NCBI GenBank assembly: GCA_020635355.1
Contig: JACJZW010000004.1
Location: forward strand, 124,001 to 188,000
Length of the DNA: 64,000 bases
Reading direction: 5' to 3'
Origin: Flavobacteriales bacterium
GTDB taxonomy: Bacteria; Bacteroidota; Bacteroidia; NS11-12g; UBA9320
A program made the translations under genes and the position numbers. Below the pieces are notes generated by a model. It did no database searches. It had not been told where the DNA came from and saw nothing but the letters and a program-made list of their open reading frames with translations. How positions within the stretch are numbered: the stretch's first letter is position 1; each line of letters begins with the position of its first letter. Positions 43,591 through 52,686 of the stretch are shown here, piece by piece.

Positions 43591-44325
43591 ATGAACGAGG
43601 TCATACTACTACACGGTTTTTGTGAAAACCATTCCATCTGGGATCCAGTGAAGGATGTCTTAGACGCCTACTCGGTAAATGCGTTTGATCTTCCCGGATT
43701 TGGTACCAACGAAACGGTTATCGAAACGATGGATGACCTCGCGGATGATGTGATCCGGCAAATGGATCAGGCAAAGATTACTGCCGCCTGTGTGATTGGA
43801 CACTCGATGGGCGGATATGTGGCTTTGAATCTGTTAAAGCGATACCCGCACCGATTAACCGGATTGGGTTTATTCCATTCAACAGCCTATTCCGATTCAA
43901 CGGAGCGAAAGGAAGCTCGCAACCGGGCAATTGAGCACATCACTCAGTATGGTGCCGATGGGTATTTAAAAGAAATGGCTTCCAATCTGATATGGATCAA
44001 TCATCCGGAACATGATGATCTGGCGAGCCGGGTACATGAGTTGATAAAAAATGAGCGCTCGGAAGGTTTGATCCAGGCACTCAAAGCCATGCGAGATCGG
44101 TCAGCCGAAACGGAGGTCCTGCAACAAACCGAATTGCCTGTATTGATGGTTGCGGGCTTTCACGATACGTTCATACCGTGGAAGGATATGTTTACGCAGG
44201 CTTCCCAATGCCGTCAGGTCATGCTACACCGCATGAATCATTGCGGCCATCTCGGACCATTTGAAGCGGTCTCTGAAAGTCGTCAGATACTCCTGGAATT
44301 TGTGAACTGGGTTTACCAGCGTTGA
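43591..44325 (+). CDS. Alpha/beta hydrolase
   Basis: 244 aa. The oxyanion-hole segment MNEVILLHGFCENHSIW opens it. The nucleophile elbow is VIGHSMGGYVALNLL (Ser about 72), the acid is likely Asp in VAGFHDTFIPW, and the His is in MNHCGHLGPFEA. It resembles the MhpC/BioH-like group of small esterases, with no signal peptide, so it is cytosolic. Substrate unknown. The start codon lies 5 bp past a strong terminator, so its expression must come from read-through or a promoter inside the terminator region. It abuts ftsH tail-to-tail with no gap. Confidence 0.85.
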   Translation: MNEVILLHGFCENHSIWDPVKDVLDAYSVNAFDLPGFGTNETVIETMDDLADDVIRQMDQAKITAACVIGHSMGGYVALNLLKRYPHRLTGLGLFHSTAYSDSTERKEARNRAIEHITQYGADGYLKEMASNLIWINHPEHDDLASRVHELIKNERSEGLIQALKAMRDRSAETEVLQQTELPVLMVAGFHDTFIPWKDMFTQASQCRQVMLHRMNHCGHLGPFEAVSESRQILLEFVNWVYQR

Positions 44326-46425
44326 TTATTCCTCCTTATCTGAGGTGTCTTCTTCGGCTGATTCCTTCTGTTCTGTTTCGATGATTTCAGCTTCCTGAAC
44401 ATCGGCAACAGGTTCAACGTGGGTACCGTTACCATTCACGAAATCGTCGTAGGTGGTTTTCTGCTCAAACGGTCGTTTACCGATTAATCGTTCCAAATCC
44501 GACTGGAAGATGATCTCTTTCTGAAGCAATTCCTGAGCGATTGTCTCCAGCTGTTCGCGCTTCTCTTCAATCAGTTTTTTGGTACGCTCATAGGCATCGG
44601 CGATGAGCTTTCGTACTTCCTGATCAATCAGTTCAGCGGTTTCATCTGAGTAGGGTTTTTGGAAGCCGTATTCGTTTTGTGGATCGTGGAAAGACACATT
44701 ACCCACCTTCTCGTTCATGCCGTACATGGTTACCATGGCATACGCCATTTTGGTAATTCGTTCGAGATCGTTTTGAGCACCAGTGGAGATTTTACCAAAG
44801 AAAACTTCTTCTGCGGCGCGTCCACCCAGGGTCATGCACATGGCATCGATCAACTGCTCGGTGCGATACAAGTATTGTTCTTTAGGGAGATATTGGGCGT
44901 AACCCAATGCCGCCACCCCACGTGGAACGATGGATACCTTCACCAACGGATCGGCGTGTTCCAGGAACCAGCCAACAATGGCATGCCCCGCTTCGTGATA
45001 GGCAACAATTTTCTTTTCCTCCGGGGAGATGAGTTTATTCTTTTTCTCCAGACCTCCGATCACCCGATCAATGGCATCCTGGAAGTCCTGCATCTCCACT
45101 TTTTGCTTGTTCTTACGAGCGGCAATCAAGGCTGCTTCGTTACATACGTTGGCAATTTCTGCACCGGCAAAACCAGGTGTTTGAGCAGCGAGTTTTTTAG
45201 GATCAACGTCATCATCCAGCTTCGTGAGGGGAGCCAAATGCACATTGAAGATTTGCTCGCGACCAATGATATCCGGTTTGTCGATGGAGATCTGACGGTC
45301 AAACCGACCGGGACGCAACAAGGCCGAATCCAGAATATCCGGACGATTGGTGGCCGCCAGTATGATGACACCGGTATCGGTTCCAAAACCATCCATTTCG
45401 GTGAGCAATTGATTCAGCGTATTCTCACGCTCATCATTGGCACCTTGCATGGCATTTCGTCCTCGCGCCCTTCCAATTGCATCAATCTCATCAATAAAGA
45501 TGATACATGGAGCCTTTTCCTTGGCTTGTTTAAAGAGGTCACGAACCCGGGATGCTCCAACGCCTACAAACATTTCAACGAAGTCGCTACCGGAGAGTGA
45601 GAAGAAAGGTACACTAGCCTCACCGGCTACGGCCTTGGCCAACAACGTTTTACCCGTACCTGGAGGGCCTACCAATAAGGCGCCTTTTGGAATCTTACCA
45701 CCCAGATCGGTGTATTTCTTTGGATTTTTTAGGAAGTCAACAATTTCCATGACTTCTATTTTGGCCTCTTCCAGACCAGCCACATCGGCGAACGTAACGT
45801 TCACCTTCGTGTCCTTATCAAAGAGTTGCGCCCGCGACTTTCCGATGCTGAAGATTTGTCCGGCACCACCACCGGATGGTCCGCCCATGCGGCGCATCAT
45901 CAGGTACCAAAAACCAAAGATCAACGCGAAGATGAAGATCCAGTTCAGGATCCCATCGTATTGGGGTTCGGTTCGTGCGGTGACAAAAACCACCCCGGAA
46001 GTCCGGTCTTTTTGCGCTTCAGCAACTTGTTTGGAGAACTCATCGTAGCTCCCAATGTCGTCCATCACGTATGAATAACCATCGGTAGACAACGACCAAA
46101 ACCCACGTTCCTGAGCTTTTTGCTTATGTTTTTGAAGTGTTTTGGCGGTATCGGTAAGATAGATGTAGGCCTTTTCGCGATTGATTACTTCAATGCTTTT
46201 TACCTCACCATTTTTAAGCATCTCATGCAATTCTCCCATAGTTGGGCCTTTGGCATCACTGCCAGGCAAGAGAAAAACGCTAAGAAAGAACGCGCCAATG
46301 ATGAAGTAGATCCAATAAAAATTAAAGCGAGGCAGGTTGCTTCTGTTTTTCGGGTCTTTTTCAGATGACCCGTCTCCTCCTTTTTTGTAAACGACTTTAG
46401 GCCGTTTGTTTTCGTTTTCTGACAT
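44326..46425 (-). CDS. ftsH: ATP-dependent zinc metalloprotease FtsH
   Basis: 699 aa, a membrane-anchored AAA+ protease. Two membrane helices (about 35-53 and 160-177) flank a periplasmic domain. The AAA module has LVGPPGTGKTLLAKA, FIDEIDAIGRARG and RPGRFDRQI (second region of homology), and the zinc site is AYHEAGHAIVGW. A distal Asp is expected in the helix after it. The C-terminal tail is acidic (about 650-699). It degrades membrane and some cytosolic proteins, including faulty secretion components. In this window it stands alone on the minus strand. Confidence 0.97.
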   Translation of the reverse strand: MSENENKRPKVVYKKGGDGSSEKDPKNRSNLPRFNFYWIYFIIGAFFLSVFLLPGSDAKGPTMGELHEMLKNGEVKSIEVINREKAYIYLTDTAKTLQKHKQKAQERGFWSLSTDGYSYVMDDIGSYDEFSKQVAEAQKDRTSGVVFVTARTEPQYDGILNWIFIFALIFGFWYLMMRRMGGPSGGGAGQIFSIGKSRAQLFDKDTKVNVTFADVAGLEEAKIEVMEIVDFLKNPKKYTDLGGKIPKGALLVGPPGTGKTLLAKAVAGEASVPFFSLSGSDFVEMFVGVGASRVRDLFKQAKEKAPCIIFIDEIDAIGRARGRNAMQGANDERENTLNQLLTEMDGFGTDTGVIILAATNRPDILDSALLRPGRFDRQISIDKPDIIGREQIFNVHLAPLTKLDDDVDPKKLAAQTPGFAGAEIANVCNEAALIAARKNKQKVEMQDFQDAIDRVIGGLEKKNKLISPEEKKIVAYHEAGHAIVGWFLEHADPLVKVSIVPRGVAALGYAQYLPKEQYLYRTEQLIDAMCMTLGGRAAEEVFFGKISTGAQNDLERITKMAYAMVTMYGMNEKVGNVSFHDPQNEYGFQKPYSDETAELIDQEVRKLIADAYERTKKLIEEKREQLETIAQELLQKEIIFQSDLERLIGKRPFEQKTTYDDFVNGNGTHVEPVADVQEAEIIETEQKESAEEDTSDKEE

Positions 46426-46474
46426 AATGTTTGAGTGCAGTGCGTCAAAACTGCCTACATTTCGCGCAAGACGG

Positions 46475-46482
46475 CAAAAGTA
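46475..46482 (-). promoter_or_regulatory. -7 element of ftsH
   Basis: The minus strand reads TACTTTTG, an exact TAnnTTTG, about 50 bp before the start codon. A TTG lies only 14 bp upstream, so the -33 box is uncertain. Confidence 0.5.
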
Positions 46483-46611
46483 GCCTTTTTTGACGTCAAC
46501 TTTCAGTAAACGGAATACGGCTGGTTAAGTTCATCTGCCGGTGAAAAATTAGTGCTATTTTGATCGATTCCAAGGCAGGACTCATCGGAACAAAAGCTCC
46601 TGCCAAACTCG

Positions 46612-46640
46612 TTTGCCCTGATGGAATTCGCCTAATTTTG
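46612..46640 (+). promoter_or_regulatory. Promoter of kbl
   Basis: TTTG (46612-46615), a 17-bp spacer, and TAATTTTG (46633-46640) fit the Bacteroidota promoter pattern. The start codon follows 17 bp later. This is the clearest complete promoter in the window. Confidence 0.65.
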
Positions 46641-46657
46641 CCCGAAACACATTTGAC

Positions 46658-47848
46658 ATGTACGATACCCTCAAACCCATTTTGGTCAAGGAACTTGAGA
46701 ACATCAAGGAATCAGGCCTATACAAGAACGAACGCATAATTGCCACCCCACAGGGAGCAGACATTCGGCTGGAAGATGGTCGGGAAGTAATCAACTTCTG
46801 CGCGAACAACTACCTGGGATTATCCTCCCACCCACGAGTTGTTGAAGCTGCAAAAGCCGCCATTGATTCCCATGGTTATGGATTGTCGTCTGTACGATTC
46901 ATTTGTGGCACACAGGATATTCACAAAACATTGGAAGCCAAAATTGCTGAGTTTTTGGGTACGGAAGATACCATTCTCTATGCGGCTGCCTTCGACGCCA
47001 ACGGCGGTGTTTTTGAACCCATTCTGGGTCCGGATGATGCCATCATTTCGGATGCGCTCAATCATGCGTCCATCATTGACGGTGTGCGCTTGTGTAAAGC
47101 CAAACGTTTTCGCTATGAGCACAATGATATGGCAGATCTGGAGCGATGTCTTCAGGAAAGTCAGGATTGCACCAATCGGATCATTGTAACGGATGGGGTG
47201 TTCTCCATGGACGGCACCATTGCTCAATTGGATAAGATTTGTGATCTGGCCGATCAGTATAAGGCCTTGGTGATGATTGATGAATGTCATGCCAGCGGAT
47301 TTATGGGTAAAACGGGTCGTGGGACGCATGAGTATCGAAACGTGATGGGTCGCATCGATATCATTACCGGAACCCTGGGTAAAGCCTTAGGCGGAGCCTC
47401 TGGTGGATTTACCTCTGGACGAAAGGAAATCATCGACATGCTGCGTCAACGGAGTCGGCCGTATTTGTTCTCCAATACCGTGGCACCATCCATTGTTGGA
47501 GCGTCCATTGCGGTGTTGGATATGTTGAGTGAAACAACGGATTTGCGCGATAAGCTTGAGGAGAATACAACGTATTTCCGCGCACAGATGACAGCGGCCG
47601 GATTTGATATAAAACCCGGCGTCCACCCGATTGTCCCCATTATGCTGTACGATGCCAAACTCTCTCAGGATTTTGCTTCTATGCTGCTTGACGAGGGCAT
47701 TTATGTGATTGGATTCTACTTCCCGGTTGTACCGCAGGGGCAAGCCCGAATTCGCGTTCAGGTTTCTGCCGGGCATGATCGTCATCATCTCGATAAAGCC
47801 ATTGCCGCCTTTACCAAGGTGGGTCGGGCACTAAAGGTGATTGACTGA
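46658..47848 (+). CDS. kbl: Glycine C-acetyltransferase (2-amino-3-ketobutyrate CoA ligase)
   Basis: PLP enzyme of the alpha-oxoamine synthase family, 396 aa. It joins the thiolysis of 2-amino-3-ketobutyrate to acetyl-CoA and glycine in threonine breakdown. NFCANNYLGLSSHPRV at the substrate entry, RFICGTQDIHKTLE, MIDECHASGFMG and the PLP Lys in TGTLGKALGGASGG are all family features. Relatives such as serine palmitoyltransferase share the fold, but the ANNYLGLSSHP form and length fit KBL best. No threonine dehydrogenase gene lies beside it. It overlaps menA by one base, which suggests co-translation. Confidence 0.93.
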   Translation: MYDTLKPILVKELENIKESGLYKNERIIATPQGADIRLEDGREVINFCANNYLGLSSHPRVVEAAKAAIDSHGYGLSSVRFICGTQDIHKTLEAKIAEFLGTEDTILYAAAFDANGGVFEPILGPDDAIISDALNHASIIDGVRLCKAKRFRYEHNDMADLERCLQESQDCTNRIIVTDGVFSMDGTIAQLDKICDLADQYKALVMIDECHASGFMGKTGRGTHEYRNVMGRIDIITGTLGKALGGASGGFTSGRKEIIDMLRQRSRPYLFSNTVAPSIVGASIAVLDMLSETTDLRDKLEENTTYFRAQMTAAGFDIKPGVHPIVPIMLYDAKLSQDFASMLLDEGIYVIGFYFPVVPQGQARIRVQVSAGHDRHHLDKAIAAFTKVGRALKVID

Positions 47849-48753
47849 TGTTGATTAAGGCCTATGTGAAAGCAGCGCGTTTGCGAACCTTGCCGTTGGC
47901 ATTGGCGGCTGTGGCACTGGGCGGTATTCTGGCAGCTCATTTTGGTCAACATAACTGGTCCATTACCGTGTTGGCAGCGCTTACAGCCATCCTACTTCAG
48001 ATACTTTCCAATTTTGCGAATGACTATGGTGATTTTCGTTCAGGCGTAGATGCCAACCGAACCGATCGCGCGTTGGGAGGTGGGGATTTAACCCTGCAAC
48101 AGATGAAAACGGCATTGGTAATTATCACGACGCTCTCTACCATCTGTGGCGTTTCGTTAATCGTGATTTCATTCAAGGAACTATCGGTTTTATCTGTTCT
48201 TTATTTCATTATCGGGCTGCTGGCCATTGCGGCGGCCTTTAAGTATACAGCGGGTAAGAATCCCTATGGTTATCGCGGGTTGGGTGATCTGGCTGTTCTG
48301 ATATTCTTCGGACTGGTTCCCGTAACCGGATTGTACTACATGCATAATCCGGTGGTAGATTATGCGTTCTATCACTCCTTACTTCCGGCAGCCGCCTTTG
48401 GGTTGCTGAGTGCCGGTGTATTGAACATCAATAATATCCGGGACATCGATTCGGATTTGGCCATGAACAAACGTACGTTGGCTACGTATCTGGGCGCCAC
48501 CCGAGCCTTGTGGTATCAGTTGGTGTTATTGGTGTTGGCCTACGGGTTGATGATGTGGTTTATCCGTTCGTCCAGTGCCGAAGTTGGTTTTACCATGTGG
48601 TTGGTTTTACCCGTTCATCTTCTTCAATGGATTGCCTTGCGAAATGCGGTTCGATCCGCTGCAGAACGATCAGTATTCAACAAATTGCTGAAATTCCTGG
48701 TCCTGACCAACCTCGTCTTTGTGATCGTATTCGGCATTCTGCTTTTAGCGTGA
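47848..48753 (+). CDS. menA: 1,4-dihydroxy-2-naphthoate polyprenyltransferase
   Basis: 301 aa, a UbiA-family membrane enzyme that attaches the isoprenoid tail to dihydroxynaphthoate in menaquinone synthesis. About eight helices. The first Asp-rich motif is NDYGDFRSGVDANRTDRALGGGDL (in part: NDYGDFRSGVD), and the second is NNIRDIDSDLAMNKRTLA. It overlaps kbl by one base at the start and menC by four at the end. Confidence 0.93.
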   Translation: MLIKAYVKAARLRTLPLALAAVALGGILAAHFGQHNWSITVLAALTAILLQILSNFANDYGDFRSGVDANRTDRALGGGDLTLQQMKTALVIITTLSTICGVSLIVISFKELSVLSVLYFIIGLLAIAAAFKYTAGKNPYGYRGLGDLAVLIFFGLVPVTGLYYMHNPVVDYAFYHSLLPAAAFGLLSAGVLNINNIRDIDSDLAMNKRTLATYLGATRALWYQLVLLVLAYGLMMWFIRSSSAEVGFTMWLVLPVHLLQWIALRNAVRSAAERSVFNKLLKFLVLTNLVFVIVFGILLLA

Positions 48754-49802
48754 AGATCGATCTCTACCGATATCGATTGCGTTTTATTAAACCGGCGGTT
48801 ACCAGCCGTAATGTGTTTGAACATCGCGATGTGTTCTACGCCATTTTTTCTCAGGGCGATGCCACGGGCGTTGGTGAAATGGCACCCTTATCCCTGTTGA
48901 GCACGGATGATGTATCTGATTATCAGCAGCGGATTATCTCACGGTTGGAAATGTATCTGAAACAACCCGAGGACGTACTGAGGATGGATGATTTACCGTC
49001 CTTCACCTTTGGATTGGAAACGGCGATGATGGACCTGCAATCGGCCAAAGTTCCGGGAAATTTTGAGGTTGGATCGGCCATTGCCATTAACGGATTGGTT
49101 TGGATGAATACCACCGCCGAAATGTTGGACGAGGCCTTTCAAAAAATTGAATCCGGTTTCCGGTGCATTAAGTTCAAGGTTGGAGCGCAGGATTTTGATG
49201 CCGAGTGCCGCATGTTGGAAGCTGTTCGCAAACGCTACTCGGCCTTTAAGGTAGAATTGCGGTTGGATGCCAACGGGGCCTTTGATAACCAGAACGCTGC
49301 CGAACAACTGAGCGAGCTCAAGCGATTTGATATTCACAGTATTGAGCAACCTATAGCAAAAGGCGATTGGTGGACCATGGCCGATCTGGTTTCCCGAAAG
49401 CTGATCGACATTGCGCTGGATGAGGAACTCATCGGCCTCAATCCATCCCAACAAGGCGAAAAGCTGCTAAACGAAGTACACCCGGCATACCTCATTCTCA
49501 AGCCCAATTTGCTGGGTGGGTTTAAAAAGAGTGACCAGTGGATCCAACTGGCCAATCAGCATTCTGTGAATTGGTGGGCCACATCGGCATTGGAATCCAA
49601 TGTGGGATTGAACGGTATTGCCCGCTGGGTGAGTAAATACCCGCTAACTCTACCTCAGGGATTGGGTACAGGTAGTTTATTTCAGAACAATATCTCTTCG
49701 CCGTTAACCATTGATCCGCCCTTTCTTCGATCCACCAATCGGGGTTGGGACTATCAGCGCATTCGCGAAGAAGGGGAACCTATTGGACGTTGGGAAGGAT
49801 AG
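48750..49802 (+). CDS. menC: o-Succinylbenzoate synthase
   Basis: 350 aa, enolase superfamily, catalysing dehydration in menaquinone synthesis. I place the start at GTG 48750 (MKIDLYRYRLRFIKP); the longer frame from 48510 lies inside menA and has no protein character. Features: metal/acid-base residues in FKVGAQD (Lys pair), LRLDANGAFD, SIEQP and ALDEEL, and LKPNLLGGF near the end. It overlaps menA by 4 bp (GTGA), so the two are coupled. The remaining men genes lie outside this window. Confidence 0.9.
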   Translation: MKIDLYRYRLRFIKPAVTSRNVFEHRDVFYAIFSQGDATGVGEMAPLSLLSTDDVSDYQQRIISRLEMYLKQPEDVLRMDDLPSFTFGLETAMMDLQSAKVPGNFEVGSAIAINGLVWMNTTAEMLDEAFQKIESGFRCIKFKVGAQDFDAECRMLEAVRKRYSAFKVELRLDANGAFDNQNAAEQLSELKRFDIHSIEQPIAKGDWWTMADLVSRKLIDIALDEELIGLNPSQQGEKLLNEVHPAYLILKPNLLGGFKKSDQWIQLANQHSVNWWATSALESNVGLNGIARWVSKYPLTLPQGLGTGSLFQNNISSPLTIDPPFLRSTNRGWDYQRIREEGEPIGRWEG

Positions 49803-50690
49803 ATGAAGACGCCATTAAAAGTACATCTCGCCCTTTTGTTGGTTGCCTTGATCTACGGCACCACCTACGTCATTGCCAAAGGTGTGATGCCTGATCATCT
49901 TGGTCCGTCGGCCTTCATCTTCATTCGGGTAACCATTGCCGGAATTCTTTTTTTCATCTTGAGCCGGATCGTGAGCAAAGAACGCATTCGCGACAAACGG
50001 GATTATTTGGATCTGGGCATCGCTGCCTTTTTTGGGGTGGCGGCCAATATGTTGCTGTTCTTTAATGGGTTGGCCCATACCACCGAACTGAATGCATCCG
50101 TACTCATGTTGAATGCACCGGTGTTTGTATTGATTTTTTCCCGAATGGTGCTGAAGCAAAAGGTGAGCAATCTCCAGATTGTTGGCATCGCCTTGTCGAC
50201 CCTGGGGGCGGTGTTATTGTTGGGCGGACGAAAGCTTTCATTTTCCGGAGACACGCTACAAGGAGATCTCATGGTGTTGTTAAATGCCACCAGTTTTGCC
50301 TTTTACCTTGTGTACGTGAAGCGCCTGCTGGTGAAGTATTCGGCTCTAACCGTAATCCGAAATGCCTTTCTATTCGGTTGGATATTCGTGCTGCCTTTTG
50401 CCTGGAATGAACTAATGGAGGCGGATTACGCTGCGTTTGCTCCCCGAATCTGGTGGGCAATCATCTATGTTTCGTTTGGCACAACCTTCGTGGCTTATGC
50501 CTTGAATGCGTGGGCCATCAAGAATGCATCTCCGGTAGTGGCAGGATCGTATATCTACCTTCAACCGGTGATTGCAACCGGCGTGAGTGAGCTGCTTGGA
50601 AATCAACTGCTTTCGGTCGAAAAAGTTATCTTTGCCCTTCTGATCTTTGTTGGGGTATTTCTCGTAAACACATATAAAAGAGCGAATTAA
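49803..50690 (+). CDS. EamA/DMT-family transporter
   Basis: 295 aa with ten hydrophobic helices in two EamA repeats (about 5-135 and 150-290), YGTTYVIAKGVMPDHLGP near the start and LGAVLLLGGRKLSF at the repeat boundary. It is an inner-membrane drug/metabolite transporter of unknown substrate. The start codon directly follows the menC stop, and the stop shares a base with the yicC start, so it is part of the kbl-menA-menC-yicC-gmk-nadD plus-strand array. Confidence 0.88.
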   Translation: MKTPLKVHLALLLVALIYGTTYVIAKGVMPDHLGPSAFIFIRVTIAGILFFILSRIVSKERIRDKRDYLDLGIAAFFGVAANMLLFFNGLAHTTELNASVLMLNAPVFVLIFSRMVLKQKVSNLQIVGIALSTLGAVLLLGGRKLSFSGDTLQGDLMVLLNATSFAFYLVYVKRLLVKYSALTVIRNAFLFGWIFVLPFAWNELMEADYAAFAPRIWWAIIYVSFGTTFVAYALNAWAIKNASPVVAGSYIYLQPVIATGVSELLGNQLLSVEKVIFALLIFVGVFLVNTYKRAN

Positions 50691-51553
50691 TGCGATCCAT
50701 GACCGGTTATGGGAGTGCTGAGATGCACACCGAGCACATTGACGTAAAGGTCGAGATCAAATCGCTCAACGGGAAGTTTCTGGAACTCAATCTCAGAACA
50801 CCTAGAAATTTAGGGGATCGGGAGATTGAACTCCGACAATTCTTCACCAAACAATTGGAACGCGGATCGGTGCTTTGTACGGTTTCCATCGACCAAAAGG
50901 CGGGAACGTCATCCGTGCAAATCAACAGGGAACTGGCTGCTGCGTATTACTCAGCTCTACGCGAATTGGCAACCGATCTGGGTGCCGCAGATAGAGATAT
51001 TTTTCGTACGGTGGTGAACATGCCCGATGTGCTTAAAAATGACGAGGGTTCATTGAATGACGACCAATGGGCATTGGTGAAAACTTGCTGTGAACAGGCA
51101 CTTGAAAAGTTTAACCAATTTAGAAATACGGAAGGCGAGGAGTTGCGACAGATGCTTCTCGGACATAATGCCCTGATTATGCAGTCACTTCCGGAGATAG
51201 AGCCCTTGGAAGCAGCCCGAAAGAAGCAGGTAACCGATAAACTACGATCGGCACTGGAAGAAAATAAGGACTTGACAAACGATGCCAACCGGTTTGAGCA
51301 GGAGTTGATTTACTACCTGGAAAAGCTGGACATCAGCGAGGAGAAGAACCGGTTAACGGCACACTGCAAACTCTTTGACGAGGAAATTCGGGGTACCGGA
51401 AATGGCAAGAAGCTTGGTTTCATTGCCCAGGAGATGGGCCGTGAAATCAATACCCTGGGATCAAAAGCCAACTATGCCCCCATTCAGGAGATCGTAATCC
51501 GAATGAAGGAGGAACTCGAAAAGATCAAGGAACAAACCCTAAACGTTTTGTAA
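50690..51553 (+). CDS. yicC: YicC family endoribonuclease-like protein
   Basis: 287 aa. MRSMTGYGSAE opens the protein, and VEIKSLNGKFLE, ENKDLTNDANRFEQELIYYLEKLDISEE (in part: RFEQELIYYLEKLDISEE), HCKLFDEE and the C-terminal GKKLGFIAQEMGREINTLGSKAN (in part: LGFIAQEMGREINTLGSKA) match the family. YicC proteins are ribonucleases or RNA-decay cofactors. It overlaps the preceding transporter and the following gmk gene by one base each, the usual yicC-gmk neighbourhood. Confidence 0.92.
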   Translation: MRSMTGYGSAEMHTEHIDVKVEIKSLNGKFLELNLRTPRNLGDREIELRQFFTKQLERGSVLCTVSIDQKAGTSSVQINRELAAAYYSALRELATDLGAADRDIFRTVVNMPDVLKNDEGSLNDDQWALVKTCCEQALEKFNQFRNTEGEELRQMLLGHNALIMQSLPEIEPLEAARKKQVTDKLRSALEENKDLTNDANRFEQELIYYLEKLDISEEKNRLTAHCKLFDEEIRGTGNGKKLGFIAQEMGREINTLGSKANYAPIQEIVIRMKEELEKIKEQTLNVL

Positions 51554-52119
51554 TGAGTGGAAAGCTGATCATCTTTTCCGCTCCAAGTGGATCGGGCAAA
51601 ACAACTGTCGTTCGTCATCTCCTATCGGTCAATCCAAAACTGGCTTTTTCCGTATCGGCAACCACCCGCGCCAAGCGACCGAACGAAGTTCATGGGGTAG
51701 ATTACTACTTTCTGAGTGAGGAGGAATTTCGTCAGCGATTGGCCAATGATGAATTTCTTGAACATGAAGAAGTGTATCAAGGATTGTTTTATGGCACCTT
51801 AAAATCAGAGGTAGAACGCATTTGGAAAGAGGGTAAAACAGTGATCTTTGATGTGGATGTGGTTGGCGGGTTAAACATCAAGAAATACTATGGTAATCAG
51901 GCACTTGCGATCTTTCTACGACCACCTTCGGTATCGGCTTTGATGGATCGTTTGAAGGGGCGTGAGACCGAGGTTGAACACCAATTACAGGAACGTATTT
52001 CAAAGGCTGAGACGGAACTGGGTTTTGAGAAAGAATTTGATATTGTGCTGATTAATAATATTTTAGCACATACTCTAACAGAAGCCGAAAGTATAGTAAC
52101 TTATTTTTTGTCGATATAA
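51553..52119 (+). CDS. gmk: Guanylate kinase
   Basis: 188 aa, GMP to GDP. The P-loop is FSAPSGSGKTTVVRHL, followed by the substrate loop SATTRAKRPNEVHGVDYYFLS, EHEEVYQGLFYGTLKSEVE and VIFDVDVVGGLNIKK. The length is normal. It begins with a one-base overlap with yicC and ends 3 bp before nadD. Confidence 0.96.
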   Translation: MSGKLIIFSAPSGSGKTTVVRHLLSVNPKLAFSVSATTRAKRPNEVHGVDYYFLSEEEFRQRLANDEFLEHEEVYQGLFYGTLKSEVERIWKEGKTVIFDVDVVGGLNIKKYYGNQALAIFLRPPSVSALMDRLKGRETEVEHQLQERISKAETELGFEKEFDIVLINNILAHTLTEAESIVTYFLSI

Positions 52120-52122
52120 TTC

Positions 52123-52686
52123 ATGAGGATCGGATTGTTTTTTGGTTCCTTTAACCCCATTCACCAGGGGCATTTAATCCTGAGTCAGTTTATCCTGAAT
52201 CAAACGGATCTGGCCGAAATATGGTTTGTGGTTTCACCCCAAAACCCCCTAAAATCGGGAGCAGACCTCTATCCGGAGAAGGACCGGTTGGAGATGGTAA
52301 AACTGGCCATCAAGCCTCAAAAGCAGTTCAAGGCGTGCGATGTTGAGTTTGATATGCCTCGGCCTTCATACACGTACAATACACTGATTGAGCTGGGTGA
52401 AAAGCATCCGGATAAGGAGTTTGTATTAATTCTGGGATCGGATAACCTTCAGCACTTCGATAAGTGGAAGGATCATGAAAAGATCTTGTTGGAATACGAC
52501 CTGATCGTGTACAACCGCGAGAATAATCCGGGTGGTGATTTTGCCAAAAATCAAAAGGTTCGGTTGCTTAAGGGACCGATGCTCAATATCTCATCTACTC
52601 AAATTCGAAGCTATATGCGCCTCGGGCGATCGATCAAATTTATGGTTCCCGAAGAAGTAGAAGCCTATCTCGAAAAACTGGTTTAA
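52123..52686 (+). CDS. nadD: Nicotinate-nucleotide adenylyltransferase
   Basis: 187 aa; makes nicotinic-acid adenine dinucleotide in NAD synthesis. The HxGH nucleotide-binding motif is in FGSFNPIHQGHLILS, and the second motif ISSTQIRSYMRLGR is near the C-terminus. VVSPQNPLK and FVLILGSDNLQHFDKW are family features. It closes the plus-strand array and abuts the following minus-strand gene with no gap. Confidence 0.95.
   Translation: MRIGLFFGSFNPIHQGHLILSQFILNQTDLAEIWFVVSPQNPLKSGADLYPEKDRLEMVKLAIKPQKQFKACDVEFDMPRPSYTYNTLIELGEKHPDKEFVLILGSDNLQHFDKWKDHEKILLEYDLIVYNRENNPGGDFAKNQKVRLLKGPMLNISSTQIRSYMRLGRSIKFMVPEEVEAYLEKLV

Noticed and set aside
44659..45600. 313-codon plus-strand frame inside ftsH
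   Set aside because: It is a shadow of the well-conserved ftsH gene on the minus strand.
48510..48749. Longer N-terminal extension for menC
   Set aside because: The 80 extra codons lie inside menA, read like frame-shifted membrane helices, and the enolase-superfamily N-terminus begins at GTG 48750.
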